Below, in pieces: positions 15,267 to 24,090 of a stretch of DNA of 64,000 bases. The DNA is from Poindextera sp041691315 (GTDB lineage: Bacteria; Pseudomonadota; Alphaproteobacteria; Caulobacterales; Caulobacteraceae): positions 3,050-67,049 of the forward strand of contig JBEPUW010000021.1 of NCBI GenBank assembly GCA_041691315.1. The letters run 5' to 3'. Numbering within the stretch: the stretch's first letter is position 1; each line of letters opens with the position of its first letter. The notes under the pieces were generated by a model. That model was not told the DNA's origin, did not search any database, and saw only the letters and a program-made list of their open reading frames with translations. The position numbers and the translations under genes are program-made.

Positions 15267-16610
15267 ATGCGCTACCTGCCCCTCACGCCCGACGATCGCG
15301 CCGCCATGCTGGCGGTGATCGGCGCCCCCGACATCGACGCTCTGTTTACAGACGTGCCGCAGAGCGCGCGATTGTCCGGCCCCGTCGACCTGCCGCTGCA
15401 CATGGGCGAGATCGAGGTGGAGCGGGCGCTCTCGGCGCTGGCGGCGAAAAACCGCAGCGGCGCACAGGGGCCGTTCTTCTGCGGGGCTGGGGCCTATCGC
15501 CATCACGTGCCGTCCAGCGTCGACCACCTTATTCAGCGGTCGGAATTTCTTACTTCCTATACGCCCTACCAGCCGGAGATCGCCCAGGGCACGCTGCAGG
15601 CCCTGTTCGAGTTCCAGAGCCAGGTCGCGGCCCTGACCGGCATGGAGGTAGCCAATGCCTCCATGTACGACGGTTCGACCGCCGCGGCCGAAGGCGTGAT
15701 GATGGCCCACCGGATCACCCGGCGGCCCAAAGCCATCCTCTCCGGGGGCCTGCATCCTCAGTACGCGGAGGCGATCGCCACCCTGGCCCACGTCGCCGGG
15801 GTCGAGGTGGTGCGCCAGCCGGCGGCCATCGACGGCGAGGCCGATGTGCTGGGCGCGCTGGACGCCGAGACCTCGTGCGTGGTTGTGCAGACTCCGAACG
15901 TTTTCGGAACGGCCAGCGACCTGACCGCCATCGCCGAGGCCGTCCACGCCGCCGGCGCGCTCATGATTGTGGTGGTCACCGAGGCGGTCTCCCTCGGCCT
16001 GCTCAAGTCGCCCGGCGAGATGGGGGCCGATATTGTGGCGGCGGAAGGCCAGTCGATCGGCAACGCGTTGAACTTCGGTGGACCTTATGTCGGGCTTTTC
16101 GCCACCCGCGAAAGGTTCATCCGCCAAGCCCCCGGCCGGCTCTGCGGCGAGACCGTCGACGCCGAGGGCCGGCGAGGCTTCGTGCTGACCCTTTCCACCC
16201 GTGAGCAGCATATTCGGCGTGACAAGGCAACTTCGAATATCTGCACGAATTCCGGACTCTGTGCGCTTTCCTTCACAATTCACATGACCATGCTCGGCGA
16301 AGCGGGGCTGCGCCAGTTGGCGGCCATCAATCACGCCCAGGCCCGCAAGCTGGCCGATGCGGTCGGTGCCATCCCGGACGTCGAGGTGCTGACCCCGCGC
16401 TTCTTCAACGAGATCGCCATCCGCCTGCCGCTGCCCGCCGCCGAAGTGCTCGAGACCCTGGCGGCCTTGGGCATCATCGCCGGCGTGCCGGTCTCGCGGC
16501 TGGCGCCCGATGCCGGCCTGGACGACGTGCTGCTGCTGGCCGCCACCGAACTGACCACCGACGCCGATATCGCCGCCCTGACCAAGGAACTGGCTGGAGC
16601 CTGTGCATGA
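15267..16610 (+). CDS. gcvPA: Glycine dehydrogenase (decarboxylating) subunit 1
   Basis: A 447-aa N-terminal half of the P protein in the split form. With GcvPB it makes the PLP-dependent glycine decarboxylase that loads the methylamine group on GcvH. Signatures are the start MRYLPLTPDDRAAMLAVIG, FCGAGAYRHHVPSSVDHLIQRSEFLTSYTPYQPEIAQGTLQALFEFQ, the NASMYDGSTAAAEG block and the end EKRTSN-type region (DKATSNICTNSGLCAL). It follows gcvH by 4 bp and overlaps gcvPB by 4 bp (ATGA). Confidence 0.97.
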   Translation: MRYLPLTPDDRAAMLAVIGAPDIDALFTDVPQSARLSGPVDLPLHMGEIEVERALSALAAKNRSGAQGPFFCGAGAYRHHVPSSVDHLIQRSEFLTSYTPYQPEIAQGTLQALFEFQSQVAALTGMEVANASMYDGSTAAAEGVMMAHRITRRPKAILSGGLHPQYAEAIATLAHVAGVEVVRQPAAIDGEADVLGALDAETSCVVVQTPNVFGTASDLTAIAEAVHAAGALMIVVVTEAVSLGLLKSPGEMGADIVAAEGQSIGNALNFGGPYVGLFATRERFIRQAPGRLCGETVDAEGRRGFVLTLSTREQHIRRDKATSNICTNSGLCALSFTIHMTMLGEAGLRQLAAINHAQARKLADAVGAIPDVEVLTPRFFNEIAIRLPLPAAEVLETLAALGIIAGVPVSRLAPDAGLDDVLLLAATELTTDADIAALTKELAGACA

Positions 16611-18166
16611 CCATGCAAACCATCGGACGGCCCACCCGCGCCGAGGCCATCGTCGAGACCGCGCCGCAGACCCTCATCGGCGGCCGCGGCCTCCTGCAGC
16701 ACGAGCCGCTGATCTTCGAACTCGGCGGCTGGGAAAAGACCGGCGTCGATCTGCCGGAGCCCGATCTTGATGCCTCGGACCTGGGCGACCTGGTCCGCAC
16801 CGCGCCGATCGGCCTGCCGGGCCTCTCCGAGCCGGAGACGCTTCGCCACTATGTGCGGCTCAGCCAGCAGAACCACGCCATCGATCTGGCCATCTATCCG
16901 CTCGGCTCCTGCACCATGAAGCACAACCCGCGCCTGAACGAGAAGATGGCCCGCCTGCCAGGCTTCGCCGACCTTCACCCGCTGCAGCCGCAATCCACCG
17001 TCCAGGGCGCGCTCGGCGTGATGGATGCGCTGGCGCATTGGCTGAAGACCCTGACCGGCATGCCGGCCGTGGCGCTGTCGCCCAAGGCCGGCGCCCACGG
17101 CGAGCTCTGCGGCCTGCTCGCCATCCGCGCGGCGCATGAGGCGAGGGGCGATGCGCGCAAGCGGGTGCTGGTCCCGACTTCCGCCCACGGCACCAATCCG
17201 GCCACGGCGGCCTTCGTCGGTTACGAGGTCGAGGAGATCGCCCAGACGGCGTGCGGCCGGGTCGACCTGACCGACCTTGCGGCCAAGCTGGGCGCCGACG
17301 TCGCCGCGGTCATGCTGACCAACCCCAATACCTGCGGCCTGTTCGAACGCGACATGATCGAGATCGCGGCCATGACCCATGCGGCCGGCGCCTACCTCTA
17401 TTGCGACGGCGCCAATTTCAACGCCATCGTCGGCAAGGTGCGGCCGGCCGACCTGGGCGTCGACGCCATGCACATCAACCTGCACAAGACCTTTTCCACC
17501 CCGCATGGCGGCGGCGGTCCTGGCGCTGGACCGGTGGTGCTGAGCGAGGCGCTGGCCCCGTATGCGCCGACGCCCTGGGTGACCCACGGCCTGGACGGCT
17601 TCACCATCGTCGATCACGCGCCGGCGGGCTCGGCCAGCTTCGGCCGGCTCTCGGCCTTCCACGGCCAGATGGGCATGTATGTGCGCGCCCTGGCCTACAT
17701 GATGAGCCACGGCGCCGACGGCCTGGCCCAGGTGGCCGAGGACGCGGTGCTCAACGCCAACTACGTCAAGGCCAGGCTCGGTGAGGCGATGACCGCGCCG
17801 TTCGGCGGCTACTGCATGCACGAGGCGCTGTTCGACGACCGCTGGCTGGACGGGACCGGCGTCGCCACCCTGGACTTCGCCAAGGCCCTGATCGACGAGG
17901 GCTTCCACCCCATGACCATGTATTTCCCGCTGGTCGTGCACGGCGCCATGCTGATCGAGCCCACCGAGACCGAACCCAAGGCTGAGATCGACCGCTTCTG
18001 CGACGCCGTCCTGGCCCTGGCCGCCGCCGCCAAGGCCGGCGACGCCAAACGCTTCAAGGGCGCGCCGTTCCACGCCCCGTTGCGCCGCCTGGACGAGACC
18101 CAAGCGGCGCGGAAACCAAAACTGCGCTGGCGGCCCGAAGATGCGCCGAGGATCGCGGCGGAGTAA
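16607..18166 (+). CDS. gcvPB: Glycine dehydrogenase (decarboxylating) subunit 2
   Basis: A 519-aa PLP-binding half of the split P protein. The PLP lysine is K294 in the MHINLHKTFSTPHGGGGPGAG motif. Other marks are the N-terminal RGLLQHEPLIFELGGWEKTGVDLPEPD-like region, YPLGSCTMKHNPR, and SAHGTNPATAAFVGY. Full length. The ATGA overlap with gcvPA suggests coupled translation for equal subunit amounts. A small dispersed hairpin follows the stop. Confidence 0.97.
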   Translation: MTMQTIGRPTRAEAIVETAPQTLIGGRGLLQHEPLIFELGGWEKTGVDLPEPDLDASDLGDLVRTAPIGLPGLSEPETLRHYVRLSQQNHAIDLAIYPLGSCTMKHNPRLNEKMARLPGFADLHPLQPQSTVQGALGVMDALAHWLKTLTGMPAVALSPKAGAHGELCGLLAIRAAHEARGDARKRVLVPTSAHGTNPATAAFVGYEVEEIAQTACGRVDLTDLAAKLGADVAAVMLTNPNTCGLFERDMIEIAAMTHAAGAYLYCDGANFNAIVGKVRPADLGVDAMHINLHKTFSTPHGGGGPGAGPVVLSEALAPYAPTPWVTHGLDGFTIVDHAPAGSASFGRLSAFHGQMGMYVRALAYMMSHGADGLAQVAEDAVLNANYVKARLGEAMTAPFGGYCMHEALFDDRWLDGTGVATLDFAKALIDEGFHPMTMYFPLVVHGAMLIEPTETEPKAEIDRFCDAVLALAAAAKAGDAKRFKGAPFHAPLRRLDETQAARKPKLRWRPEDAPRIAAE

Positions 18167-18174
18167 CGGTGCGA

Positions 18175-18202
18175 GGGTCCCCGCTTTCGCGGGGATGAGC
18201 GG
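18175..18202. repeat. Small dispersed GC-hairpin element, copy 2
   Basis: GGTCCCCGC-TTTC-GCGGGGATGAGCGG, a perfect 6-bp-core hairpin 9 bp after the gcvPB stop. It matches the elements at 5041 and 24055. It could serve as an RNA 3' end for the gcv transcript, but no U-tract follows. Confidence 0.5.
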
Positions 18203-18358
18203 TATATTGCAGTAACATCGCGCCAGCTGCCGGAGATTCCAAGTCCCAGGCGCACCAAGGCGAAGCTTGGTTAAGCCGCGCTAACCATGCTCCTAAAGGG
18301 CGCGGCAAACCTTTGGCTGTATTGGTGAGGGCGCGCCAGTCTGGCGGAGTTCGAGTTG

Positions 18359-19507
18359 ATGCAGCTGTACAGGGTCGACGCCGGGGTCCGGAATCTCAAG
18401 GCGATGGTGGCGACGTCCTCGTCGGCGCGCATCCTGAACCTGCATGGGCTGGCGGCGGAGCAGCCCGCCGATCCCGACACTGTCGCCCGGCCGATGTTCG
18501 TCCATCCGGTGCTGAATCGCGCCATCCTGGCCAAGCACAATGTCGCGCCCGGCGACGAGGCGCGGATCGCGCCGCGCCGCTTCAACGCCACCAAGATCAT
18601 CTTCCCCTTCGATCCCAGCGACCTGAACCTGGGCGGCCAGTTCCTGTTCGTCGACCAGTTCGACTTCCTGGTCGCCCTGACCCGCAAGCTCGACTACGGC
18701 GGTCGGGCGCTGGATCGGGACGTGACCGTGCTGCGCATCCTCGACCGGCTGCCGACGCTGGATCCCTTCCTGGTGCGCGAGGCGCTGGCCAGGCAGCATA
18801 TCGAGGTCGACCAGACCTATTATCGCCTGAGCGCGCCGGACAAGGCGCAGATGCTGGGATTCGTCGAAGGCCAGATGGAATCGCTGATCCAGCTGTGTTT
18901 CGGCGAGCTGGATTCCGCCGACCCGCGCACCGAGCGCATGTCCCGGCTGCTGCTCTCCGACGGCGACAGCCCCGATCTGGCCCCGCTGAAGGCGACGCTG
19001 AAGATGGACGACGAGGACTTTTCCAAGGCCATGTTCGCCTGGAAGGCCTTCCTCTACTACCGCTGGCGCGCCCAGGCGATGGCGCCGGCGCTGAAGTCCA
19101 CCCTGCGCTCGATCGGCAAGCTGAGCGGCCGGCGCTGCGAGGCCGATACGCTGGCCTTCATGGTCAAGGCCAGGCGGCTGCTGGAAGGCGCGATCACCAC
19201 CGCCTGGCGCGAAATCGGCCAGACGCTGAAGCTCTATGACACCGCCTATCGCGGCCTGACCCAGGATCACAAGCCGGAGAATTTCCGGGGATTCCTCAGC
19301 GAAGGCGCCAGCCTGTTCATCGGCCTTGGCGAGCGGATCGGCCGGCTGGAACAGGTGGTCAGCTTCTGGAGCTACCGCCTCGACCAGCACGCCGCCATGT
19401 CGCCGGACGAGTTGAGCGACAACCTGCGCGACATCTTGCAGGGCCTGAGCGTCTGGCCTGCGGTCGCCGAGGATGATCCGGCTACGGAGTACGCGGCCAC
19501 GGGCTAG
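18359..19507 (+). CDS. Uncharacterised 382-aa protein
   Basis: I do not recognise the family. The 382-aa product has no signal peptide and no clear membrane segment. The N-terminal 150 residues are mixed alpha/beta (MQLYRVDAGVRNLKAMVATS, then FVHPVLNRAILAKHN and KIIFPFDPSDLNLGGQFLFVDQFDFLVAL). The rest looks all-helical and charged, with HKPENFRGFLSEGASLFIGLGERIGRLEQ near the end. Codon use matches its neighbours, so recent transfer is unlikely. The ATG at 18359 follows GGCGGAG; a TTG lies one codon before. Its stop overlaps the convergent GST stop by 4 bp. Likely cytoplasmic. Confidence 0.7.
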   Translation: MQLYRVDAGVRNLKAMVATSSSARILNLHGLAAEQPADPDTVARPMFVHPVLNRAILAKHNVAPGDEARIAPRRFNATKIIFPFDPSDLNLGGQFLFVDQFDFLVALTRKLDYGGRALDRDVTVLRILDRLPTLDPFLVREALARQHIEVDQTYYRLSAPDKAQMLGFVEGQMESLIQLCFGELDSADPRTERMSRLLLSDGDSPDLAPLKATLKMDDEDFSKAMFAWKAFLYYRWRAQAMAPALKSTLRSIGKLSGRRCEADTLAFMVKARRLLEGAITTAWREIGQTLKLYDTAYRGLTQDHKPENFRGFLSEGASLFIGLGERIGRLEQVVSFWSYRLDQHAAMSPDELSDNLRDILQGLSVWPAVAEDDPATEYAATG

Positions 19508-20151
19508 GCCGCCTGCATCAGCTTCTCCGGCGTGGTGGCCGTCATGCTGGGGCGGGTGTTCATGCGGTCGAGCCAGGCCTGCAGATTGGGCTGGGTCGCC
19601 AGCATGGCGCGGCATTCGTCGACGCCGGGAATGAAGGCCAGGTGCGCCGCCAGCAGCAGGTCGGCGATCGAGACCGCCTCGCCGGCCATGAACGGCTGGT
19701 CGCCGAGCAGACGGCCGAGTTCGTCGATGCACACCTTGGCCTTGGGCAGGGCGGCGGCGACCCTGGCCTCGTCCACCGGCATGCCGAACTGTGGCGCGAT
19801 CAGGCGCTGGAAGACGATCGGGCTTGAGATGTCGTGCATCACATAGGCGTCGGTGATGCCGATCACCTGGTTCATCCGCGCCTCGGCCCTGGCGTCCGTC
19901 GGCGTCAGCGGCGGTGCGGGGAGGATCCGGTCGAGATAACGCAGGATGGCTTGCGTCTCGTAGAGCCGGAAGTCGCCGTGTTCAAGCACCGGCATCCGCC
20001 CGAACGGATGGCGCGCGAGGTGTTCGGGGCTCTTGCTGGCGCGGGGGTCGAGGCCGGCGATCCGATAGTCGGCGGCCTTTTCCTCAAGCCCGATCAGGGC
20101 AGCGCGGACATAGGGGCTGCCGGGAACGCCGTGAACGGTGAATTCGGCCAT
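19504..20151 (-). CDS. Glutathione S-transferase family protein
   Basis: A 215-aa cytosolic GST-fold protein. The N-terminal thioredoxin-like domain (about 1-80) has VHGVPGSPYVRAALIGLEEK, PFGRMPVLEHGDFRLYETQAILRYLD with the conserved cis-Pro and glutathione-binding ET pair. The C-terminal helical domain (about 90-215) has the SIADLLLAAHL N-capping box. The ATG at 20151 is preceded by GGAG. The open frame extends further upstream but lies over the next gene. Likely detoxification; the substrate is unknown. It may form a unit with the ArsR/AHSA1 genes upstream (23-bp gap). Confidence 0.92.
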   Translation of the reverse strand: MAEFTVHGVPGSPYVRAALIGLEEKAADYRIAGLDPRASKSPEHLARHPFGRMPVLEHGDFRLYETQAILRYLDRILPAPPLTPTDARAEARMNQVIGITDAYVMHDISSPIVFQRLIAPQFGMPVDEARVAAALPKAKVCIDELGRLLGDQPFMAGEAVSIADLLLAAHLAFIPGVDECRAMLATQPNLQAWLDRMNTRPSMTATTPEKLMQAA

Positions 20152-20174
20152 CTGAATGTCTCCTTCGATTTGCG

Positions 20175-20630
20175 TTAAGCGCCGGCGTAGTCGGCGAACA
20201 TCTGCAGCAGGCCGGGCCAGCCGTTGCCCAGCTGGTCCGAATGGGCCTGGGCCTTCTCGCCGAACCGTTCCAGATTTCGGTGTTCGAGGGTGACCAGCGT
20301 GGCGCCGTCGCCTTGACCCACAAAGGTCATCTCCACCTCGGTGACCAGGTCGGGGTCGTAAGCCCAGTCGGTGCTGATCTGCCAAGCCAGCAGCACCCGG
20401 CCCGGCGGATCCCAGGCCAGCACCTTGCCCCAATGGGTCTCGGTCCCGTCGGCGGCGCGTTCGAACCACTGGCCGCCGACGCGGGGCTCCATGATCACCT
20501 TCTCGAACGGCTGTGCGGCGATGGTGTGGTCCTTGGGCCACCATTGCCCCATATGGGTGGTGAAGGCGTCAAAGGCCCGCTGCGGTGAGGCCTTGACGCT
20601 CACGGTACGGACGATTGGGACGATGCTCAT
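20175..20630 (-). CDS. SRPBCC/AHSA1 domain protein
   Basis: A 151-aa START-like (SRPBCC) fold protein of the AHSA1 type. Marks are the start PIVRTVSVKASPQRAFDAFTTHMGQWWP, the VGGQWFERAADGTETHWGKVLAWDPPGRVLLAW block, and the end HSDQLGNGWPGLLQMFADYA. Such proteins bind hydrophobic ligands. It is translationally coupled (4-bp overlap) to an ArsR-type regulator, a very common pair in which the two act on the same signal. The ligand is unknown. Confidence 0.92.
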   Translation of the reverse strand: MSIVPIVRTVSVKASPQRAFDAFTTHMGQWWPKDHTIAAQPFEKVIMEPRVGGQWFERAADGTETHWGKVLAWDPPGRVLLAWQISTDWAYDPDLVTEVEMTFVGQGDGATLVTLEHRNLERFGEKAQAHSDQLGNGWPGLLQMFADYAGA

Positions 20631-20944
20631 TCTGCCGGCTCCTCGGGCGTTTCGACAAAGTCCTTGAAGGCGGTCAGCGCCTTGTCCCAGTGTTGGTCCA
20701 GCCAGTCGCGCATGGCGCCGATGCCGCGCGGGTCGATGCGGTAGACACGGCGGGCGCCGTCGGGGGTCTCGCTGACCAATCCAGCCTCCTTGAGCACGCG
20801 CAGGTGCTGGGAGACGGCGGGGCGGCTGACCGGCAGGCGCGCGGCGAGCGCGCCGACCGAGGACGGCGCCTCCGCCAGGCGCTCGAAGATCTCCCGCCGG
20901 GTTGGATCGCCCAGGGCGGCCATGGCTTGAAGCGCGTTAGTCAT
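20627..20944 (-). CDS. ArsR family transcriptional regulator (SdpR-like)
   Basis: A 105-aa winged-helix repressor. The HTH covers about residues 5-80: ALQAMAALGDPTRREIFERLAE, SVGALAARLPVSRPAVSQHLRVLKEAGLVS, then the wing GARRVYRIDP. It lacks the metal-binding CxC of true ArsR sensors and belongs to the group linked to AHSA1 proteins. The stop overlaps the AHSA1 start by 4 bp. Direct repeats in its promoter are candidate operator sites. Confidence 0.92.
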   Translation of the reverse strand: MTNALQAMAALGDPTRREIFERLAEAPSSVGALAARLPVSRPAVSQHLRVLKEAGLVSETPDGARRVYRIDPRGIGAMRDWLDQHWDKALTAFKDFVETPEEPAE

Positions 20945-20945
20945 A

Positions 20946-20970
20946 GCTTACGGTTAGTTCAGGCTTACGG
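20946..20970. promoter_or_regulatory. Direct repeat GCTTACGG upstream of arsR-type gene
   Basis: GCTTACGG at 20946-20953 and again at 20963-20970, 17 bp apart, begins immediately upstream of the regulator start codon. Spacing of just over 1.5 helix turns and the position suggest a repressor site; this is inferred. Confidence 0.3.
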
Positions 20971-21069
20971 GATCGTCAAGAGCCTTGTGAGGCCGGCCGT
21001 GGCCTCGCGACTGGCTAAGTGGGCGCTCCGCCCCTATTCAGAGACAAAGGCTCGAAAAGGGAGGCCGCC

Positions 21070-21798
21070 ATGATCGAACGCCAGCTCGACATACCGACGC
21101 CGCACGGCGCGACCACCACCTTTATCGTGCATCCGGAGCGGGACGGGCCGCACCCGGTGGTGTTCTTCTTCATGGACGCGCCGGCCATCCGCGAGGAGCT
21201 GCGCGACATGGCCCGAAGGCTGGCGACCAGCGGCTACTACGTCATCCTGCCCAACCTCTACTACCGCGCCGGGGTCATGGAGATCGGCGCGCTGGGCGAT
21301 CCGGACGTCCGCACTCGGATGATGGAGCTGATGAACGGCTTGACTATCGACATGGTGATGTCGGACACCGAGGCGCTGCTCGCCTTCGTCGACCAGGACC
21401 CGGCGGCTGGCGAAGGGCCGATGGGCGCGGTCGGCTATTGCATGAGCGGCCAGTTTTCCATCAATGCCGCGGCGACCTTCCCCGACCGCTTCGCCGCAGC
21501 CGCCTCGATGTACGGCACCTTCCTGGTCACCGACCGGCCGAACAGCCCGCACCTGATGGCGCGCAAGGCCAAGGGCGAACTCTATTTCGGCTGCGCCGAG
21601 ATCGACCACTGGGCCCCGATGGAGACGGTCGACGCCCTGACCAAGTCGCTGGCCGACGACGGGATCGATGCCGAGGTCGAACTCTATCCGGCGGTCGAGC
21701 ACGGCTTCGCTTTTCCACAGCGCGCCGCCTATCAGAAGGACGCGGCCGAGCGGCACTGGGAGCGGCTGAACGCCCTCTATCGCCGCCGGCTGGGCTAG
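21070..21798 (+). CDS. Dienelactone hydrolase family protein
   Basis: A 242-aa alpha/beta hydrolase of the DLH family. The nucleophile is Cys124 in GYCMSGQ, as in true dienelactone hydrolases; His211 (VEHGFAFP) is the likely base, and an Asp in CAEIDHW could complete the triad. The ATG at 21070 has AGGGAGG upstream. No other ring-cleavage genes are nearby, so the natural substrate may not be a dienelactone. It is 6 bp ahead of a CoA-transferase gene and likely cotranscribed with it. Confidence 0.9.
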   Translation: MIERQLDIPTPHGATTTFIVHPERDGPHPVVFFFMDAPAIREELRDMARRLATSGYYVILPNLYYRAGVMEIGALGDPDVRTRMMELMNGLTIDMVMSDTEALLAFVDQDPAAGEGPMGAVGYCMSGQFSINAAATFPDRFAAAASMYGTFLVTDRPNSPHLMARKAKGELYFGCAEIDHWAPMETVDALTKSLADDGIDAEVELYPAVEHGFAFPQRAAYQKDAAERHWERLNALYRRRLG

Positions 21799-21804
21799 AC
21801 CTCC

Positions 21805-23001
21805 GTGTACGACCTGTTGAAGGACCTCGTCGTCGTCGAGGGGGCGTCGTTCGTGGCCGGGCCGACCTGCGCGCTTTATCTGGCGCAGATGGGCGCCGAG
21901 GTGATCCGTTTCGACCAGATCGGCGGCGGGCCGGACTATAACCGCTGGCCGCTGGCGCCCGGAGGGGCCAGCTTCTACTGGGAAGGGCTGAACAAGGCGA
22001 AGAAGTCGGTGGCTATCGACCTCGGCCGGCCTGAGGGGCGCGAACTGGCCCAACGGTTGGCCGCCTCTACGGGCATCTTCGTCACCAACTATCCGGTCGA
22101 GGGCTTCCTGTCCTACGAACGACTCAAAGCGCTGCGAGACGACCTGATCCTTGTACGGATCATGGGCTGGTCAGACGGTAGGCCGGCGGTCGACTATACG
22201 GTCAACGCCGCTGTCGGGGTGCCGTTCATGACCGGACCGGAAGACGCGGTCGGGCCGGTCAACCACGTGCTGCCGGCCTGGGACCTGCTCACCGGCGCCT
22301 ATGCCGCCTTCGCTCTCTTGGCCGCCGAGCGGGCGCGGGCGGTGGATGGCAAGGGTCGCGAGGTGCGCTTGCCGCTGGCCGACATCGCCATGGCCAGCGT
22401 CGGCCACCTGGGCCAGATCGCCGAGGTCGCCATCGGCGGCCATGACCGGCCACGGCTCGGCAACAACCTCTTCGGGGCCTTCGGGCGCGACTTCGCGGCC
22501 AAGGGCGGCGAGCGGCTGATGGTGGTGGCGATCACCGCACGCCAATGGCGCAACCTGGTCGACGTGCTGGGCCTGACCGAGGCGGTCGGTGCGCTCGAGG
22601 CCGAGCTTGGCGTCTCCTTCGCCGCCGACGAGGGTCTGCGCTTCACCTGGCGCCACCGGCTCAATCCGTTGTTCGAGGCGGCTTTTGCGCACCGGAGCCT
22701 CAGTGAGTTGGCGCCGCTGCTCGACGGCGCCGGCGTGACCCACGGCGCCTACCAGGCGCTGAGCGCGGCGGTAAGCGGCGACGCCCGTCTGGCCTCGAAC
22801 CTGAGCGAAATCGAGCACCCGAGCGGTTATCGCTATCCGACCCCTGGGATCGTGGCGAACATCTCCAGCGAGATCCGCAGGCCTCCGGTCGCGGCGCCGC
22901 GGCTGGGACAGCACACCGACGAGGTGCTCAGCCAGCGGCTTGGGCTTTCGTCGGCTGAAATCGCCCGGCTGCACGACCAGGGCCTGGTCGCCAGCGCCTG
23001 A
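21805..23001 (+). CDS. CaiB/BaiF (class III) CoA-transferase
   Basis: A 398-aa family III CoA-transferase, which moves CoA between carboxylic acids. Marks: VEGASFVAGPTCALYLAQMGAEVIRFDQ at the N-terminus, NKAKKSVAIDLGRPEGRELAQRL, and a candidate nucleophile Asp193 in LPLADIAMASVGHL. The start is a GTG at 21805, 6 bp after the hydrolase stop. The missing usual GxxGxG variations and the short length are within family range. The substrate is unknown; the context with a hydrolase hints at an organic acid degradation step. Confidence 0.9.
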   Translation: MYDLLKDLVVVEGASFVAGPTCALYLAQMGAEVIRFDQIGGGPDYNRWPLAPGGASFYWEGLNKAKKSVAIDLGRPEGRELAQRLAASTGIFVTNYPVEGFLSYERLKALRDDLILVRIMGWSDGRPAVDYTVNAAVGVPFMTGPEDAVGPVNHVLPAWDLLTGAYAAFALLAAERARAVDGKGREVRLPLADIAMASVGHLGQIAEVAIGGHDRPRLGNNLFGAFGRDFAAKGGERLMVVAITARQWRNLVDVLGLTEAVGALEAELGVSFAADEGLRFTWRHRLNPLFEAAFAHRSLSELAPLLDGAGVTHGAYQALSAAVSGDARLASNLSEIEHPSGYRYPTPGIVANISSEIRRPPVAAPRLGQHTDEVLSQRLGLSSAEIARLHDQGLVASA

Positions 23002-23064
23002 GCCGGTTGGAACTGGCGTCGCTGCGAGGCGTTCACCGGGGACCTCGATCTCAAGGACCCCGTC

Positions 23065-23463
23065 ATGAGCGATCCCGATCTCTACGCTGCGCCGAACGTC
23101 GTCTCCACCGAGCGGCATCGCGACAATCGCACCCTGATCGTCGTGGCGGGCATCGTCCTCGTCGTCGTTGTGGTCGCGGTGCTTCTGTTCATCGCCAACA
23201 ACAACAATCAGTCCGCCAGCCAGGCGACCACCGACCAAGCCACCGCGGCGGCGCAACAATCGGCGCAGGCGGCGCAACAGGCCAACGCCCAGGCGGCGCT
23301 GGCCAACGCTCAGGCGGCGGGCGCCGGCGCGACGGCCCAGGCCAACGCGGCCGCGGCGCAGGCCGCCAACAGCGCCAGTGTCGCCGCACAGCGCGCGGCG
23401 GAAAGCCGGGCCGCCGCCACCCCGCCGCCAGCCGACAGCAGCGCGCCCGCGCCTGCGAACTAG
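23065..23463 (+). CDS. Small single-pass membrane protein with Ala/Gln-rich tail
   Basis: A 132-aa protein: a short N-terminus, one strong transmembrane segment at about residues 24-43 (LIVVAGIVLVVVVVAVLLFIA), then about 85 residues of low-complexity Ala/Gln/Asn (repeated QAAQQANAQAALANAQAA type) and a Pro/Ser end. The topology suggests an extended, probably periplasmic tail. No known family was recognised. The ATG at 23065 has an AAGGA ribosome site. It stands alone between the CoA-transferase and another membrane protein. Confidence 0.6.
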   Translation: MSDPDLYAAPNVVSTERHRDNRTLIVVAGIVLVVVVVAVLLFIANNNNQSASQATTDQATAAAQQSAQAAQQANAQAALANAQAAGAGATAQANAAAAQAANSASVAAQRAAESRAAATPPPADSSAPAPAN

Positions 23464-23620
23464 CGGCGCCGGAGTGCGGCGATTTTGCCACGGCCGGGCC
23501 GATTAACGCGGCGCCTGTTAGCGGGGCGTCAACCGCGCCCTTGCTAAGCCGCATTCAATATTCATATCCCGTTCTCCCTCGCGCGGCCTGAGTCCTCAGC
23601 CGCGTGTTTTCAGCCAAGCC

Positions 23621-24040
23621 ATGTCGCAAGTCGTGTCCCTCCGTCCCGAGCCCCTGCCAGGCGCCCCGCTCGCCGGCCTGTTTGCGTCCGCGCAAAAGGT
23701 CGCGCAGGGCGGCGCTCGGCTGCTGTTCGTGGCCGTTGGCTGGGTGCTGATCACCGGCGGCGTGGTGCTGGCGCTGCTGCCTGGCCACCTGGGCGTGCCG
23801 CTTCTGGCGATCGGCCTGATCCTGGTGCTGCGCAACTCCTACAAGGCCAAGCGGCAGTTCATCCAGATGCAACGGCGCCATCCGCGCTTCGTGCACCCGG
23901 TGCGCCGGCTGATCCGCCGCGAGCCGGAGATCTTCCCGGTGCTCTGGCAACAGCTGCTGCGCTTCGAACGCACCGTCCTGCCCTCCCGCTGGCGCCGCGC
24001 CGGCCTCTGGCGGCGGCGGTATTTCAAGCGGCGCGGCTAG
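23621..24040 (+). CDS. Small conserved two-helix membrane protein
   Basis: A 139-aa protein with a hydrophobic pair of helices at about residues 33-72 (LLFVAVGWVLITGGVVLALLPGHLGVPLLAIGLILVL), with the turn LPGHLG, followed by a strongly basic C-terminal region (AKRQFIQMQRRHPRFVHPVRRLIRREPEIFPV and RRAGLWRRRYFKRRG). This suits an inner-membrane hairpin with a cytoplasmic basic tail. The pattern resembles PGPGW-type small membrane proteins, but I cannot name the family with certainty. Confidence 0.65.
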   Translation: MSQVVSLRPEPLPGAPLAGLFASAQKVAQGGARLLFVAVGWVLITGGVVLALLPGHLGVPLLAIGLILVLRNSYKAKRQFIQMQRRHPRFVHPVRRLIRREPEIFPVLWQQLLRFERTVLPSRWRRAGLWRRRYFKRRG

Positions 24041-24054
24041 GGTACGCCCCCACC

Positions 24055-24081
24055 CGCTCATCCCCGCGGAAGCGGGGGACC
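24055..24081. repeat. Small dispersed GC-hairpin element, copy 3
   Basis: CGCTCATCCCCGC-GGAA-GCGGGGGACC, the reverse complement orientation of copies at 5041 and 18175. It lies between the convergent membrane-protein gene and murG. Confidence 0.5.
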
Positions 24082-24090
24082 AAGCTTTTT

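Noticed and set aside
16331..18103. 590-codon open frame opposite gcvPB
   Set aside because: Antisense to a full-length gcvPB with PLP motif; no domain seen.
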